DNA of 6,485 nt from Thermoplasmata archaeon. GTDB lineage: Archaea; Thermoplasmatota; Thermoplasmata; Thermoplasmatales; Thermoplasmataceae. The stretch lies in assembly GCA_021847855.1 (NCBI GenBank), contig JAJZOT010000098.1:1-6485 (forward strand). Direction: 5' to 3'. Below the pieces are notes generated by a model. That model worked only from the letters and a program-made list of their open reading frames with translations, made no database searches and was not told the origin of the DNA. Each line of letters opens with the position of its first letter. Position 1 is the stretch's first letter. Shown here piece after piece: positions 5,428 to 6,485 of this stretch. The position numbers and the translations under genes were made by a program.

Positions 5428-6444
5428 TCAATAATATCCAAGATAGCTGACTTCAAGGGACGGAAGCTCTATTCCGCTGCCATTTTCAACATGCCCTATT
5501 TCCTTGAAATGTATCCTGTTTCTGAGGGTGTTGATGAAATCGATCCTGCTCTCCGGATCCACGATTATAACATAGCCCATACCCATATTGAAGGTCTCAT
5601 ACATGCGTGAATTGCTCAGTTCGCCGATGCTCTGGAGCTGCTTGAAGACATTTTGTGGTTCTATGGGATCCGAAATGACGTATTTCATGTCTTTCATCCT
5701 GGTCAGATTCTTCAATCCGCCGCCGGTAATATGGGCCATTCCCTTTATGTTCACTATGTTCATTACATCGAGAACTTCCCTGACATATATCCTCGTTGGC
5801 TCCAGAAGGACGTCTACTGTCTTCTTCGTGTCTCCGGGAAATTTATCCTGCAGGTCGATTCCGTTTTCGGAGATGATGTTTCTGACTGTTGTAAATCCGT
5901 TTGAATGCAATCCGCTGCTCTGCAGGGCATAAATAAGGTCGCCGTCCTTGATTGTCTCGCCGTTTACTATCTGTGTTTTCTGTACTATGCCAAGTGAGGT
6001 CCCTGACACGTCGATATGGTTGACGAGATCCGGGACTATGGCTGTCTCTCCTCCGACTATTGTAATGTTTGATATTTGAGCACCAACATTAAATCCGGTT
6101 CCAAGTTGCTTCGCTATCTCGGGAACCGGCTCCCTCAAAGATATGTAGTCAACCATCGCGATTGGCTCAGCACCTGCTGTAATTGCGTCGTTTACGTTCA
6201 TTGCTATGCAGTCTATACCAAGTGTATCATACCTGCTGGCTTCCTCTGCTATGATAGTCTTCGTGCCGACTCCATCGTTATTTATGGCAACGGCAAAATT
6301 TCCCAGATCAACAAGTGATGTGAATCCCCCAAAACTACCGATAGTTCTAAAGTCTTCCCTCTTGAACTTAAGTTGCCTGATGAATGAGCTTACGAACTCG
6401 CCTACCAGTTTTCTGTCAATAAATTGCGGCTCGCTTTTAGGCAT
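5428..6444 (-). CDS. purM: Phosphoribosylformylglycinamidine cyclo-ligase (AIR synthetase)
   Basis: Closes formylglycinamidine ribonucleotide to aminoimidazole ribonucleotide using ATP, the fifth step of de novo purine synthesis, in the cytoplasm. The 338 residues have the usual PurM length and the two-domain PurM-like order: the N-terminal ATP-binding domain with NNDGVGTK (55-62), CIAMNVNDAITAGAEPIAM (79-97) and TIVGGETAIVPDLV (128-141), then the C-terminal domain with LQSSGLHSNGFTTVR (174-188), LLEPTRIYV (213-221), MAHITGGGLKNLTR (236-249) and FNMGMGYVIIV (285-295). All glycine-rich phosphate-binding loops look intact. The start is ATG at 6444, because no ribosome binding site precedes it and a TATA-like AAATTTAT is centred about 27 nt upstream, pointing to a leaderless mRNA. 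The small NifX-like gene follows 110 nt downstream on the same strand, after a terminator-like hairpin. No other purine gene is in the window, so purM is not in a visible pur cluster. Confidence 0.96.
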   Translation of the reverse strand: MPKSEPQFIDRKLVGEFVSSFIRQLKFKREDFRTIGSFGGFTSLVDLGNFAVAINNDGVGTKTIIAEEASRYDTLGIDCIAMNVNDAITAGAEPIAMVDYISLREPVPEIAKQLGTGFNVGAQISNITIVGGETAIVPDLVNHIDVSGTSLGIVQKTQIVNGETIKDGDLIYALQSSGLHSNGFTTVRNIISENGIDLQDKFPGDTKKTVDVLLEPTRIYVREVLDVMNIVNIKGMAHITGGGLKNLTRMKDMKYVISDPIEPQNVFKQLQSIGELSNSRMYETFNMGMGYVIIVDPESRIDFINTLRNRIHFKEIGHVENGSGIELPSLEVSYLGYY

Positions 6445-6481
6445 AGGAAGGATATGCGATCATGCCATAAATTTTTATCAG
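6445..6481 (-). promoter_or_regulatory. purM promoter, leaderless-type
   Basis: On the minus strand GATAAAAATTTATGG spans 6481-6467; the TATA-like AAATTTAT is centred near 6471, about 27 nt before the purM ATG. The sequence between is pyrimidine-rich (ATCCTTCCT) and offers no ribosome binding site, consistent with transcription starting at the A of the ATG. Confidence 0.5.
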
Positions 6482-6485
6482 CTTT

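Noticed and set aside
5588..6318. Plus-strand open frames at 5588-5932, 5653-5904 and 6076-6318
   Set aside because: Antisense to the intact purM gene and without plausible domains.

Overview
The window looks archaeal, most likely from the order Thermoplasmatales (relatives of Thermoplasma, Ferroplasma, Cuniculiplasma). Four things support this. The 23S rRNA reads as archaeal and stands alone, with no 16S rRNA or tRNA-Ala upstream and its own TATA-type promoter, as is known for Thermoplasma, whose rRNA genes are unlinked. TATA boxes about 26 nt before start codons suggest leaderless mRNAs. UUG starts are common. The proteins include archaeal families (DUF99/UPF0215, HTH_10 regulator, archaeal-type aspartate-semialdehyde dehydrogenase). 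The genus is inferred, not proven.

Layout from left to right. Bases 1 to about 1219 are the 5' part (domains I and II, into the GTPase centre) of a 23S rRNA on the minus strand, running off the left edge. Bases 1220-1440 are a divergent promoter region. On the plus strand follow a DUF99 endonuclease-V-like gene (1441-2022) and, 35 nt later, an HTH_10 regulator with a CxxC motif (2058-2678). A 65-nt convergent gap with a strong hairpin separates them from a minus-strand pair, asd (3667-4713) then lysC (2744-3670), which overlap by 4 nt. A 244-nt noncoding stretch (4714-4957) holds the asd promoter, a near-perfect direct repeat and oligo-T terminators. The last two genes are on the minus strand: purM (5428-6444), then a small NifX-like protein (4958-5317), with a terminator-like hairpin between them.

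How the genes work together: asd and lysC encode the first two steps of the aspartate pathway (aspartate to aspartyl phosphate to aspartate semialdehyde) and must be co-translated. PurM makes aminoimidazole ribonucleotide in purine synthesis. The DUF99/HTH_10 pair looks like a two-gene operon of unknown purpose. The most notable single point is that the aspartate kinase consists of the catalytic domain only, without ACT regulatory domains. I found no mobile element, CRISPR array, tRNA or clearly new system; most of the window is ordinary core genome.
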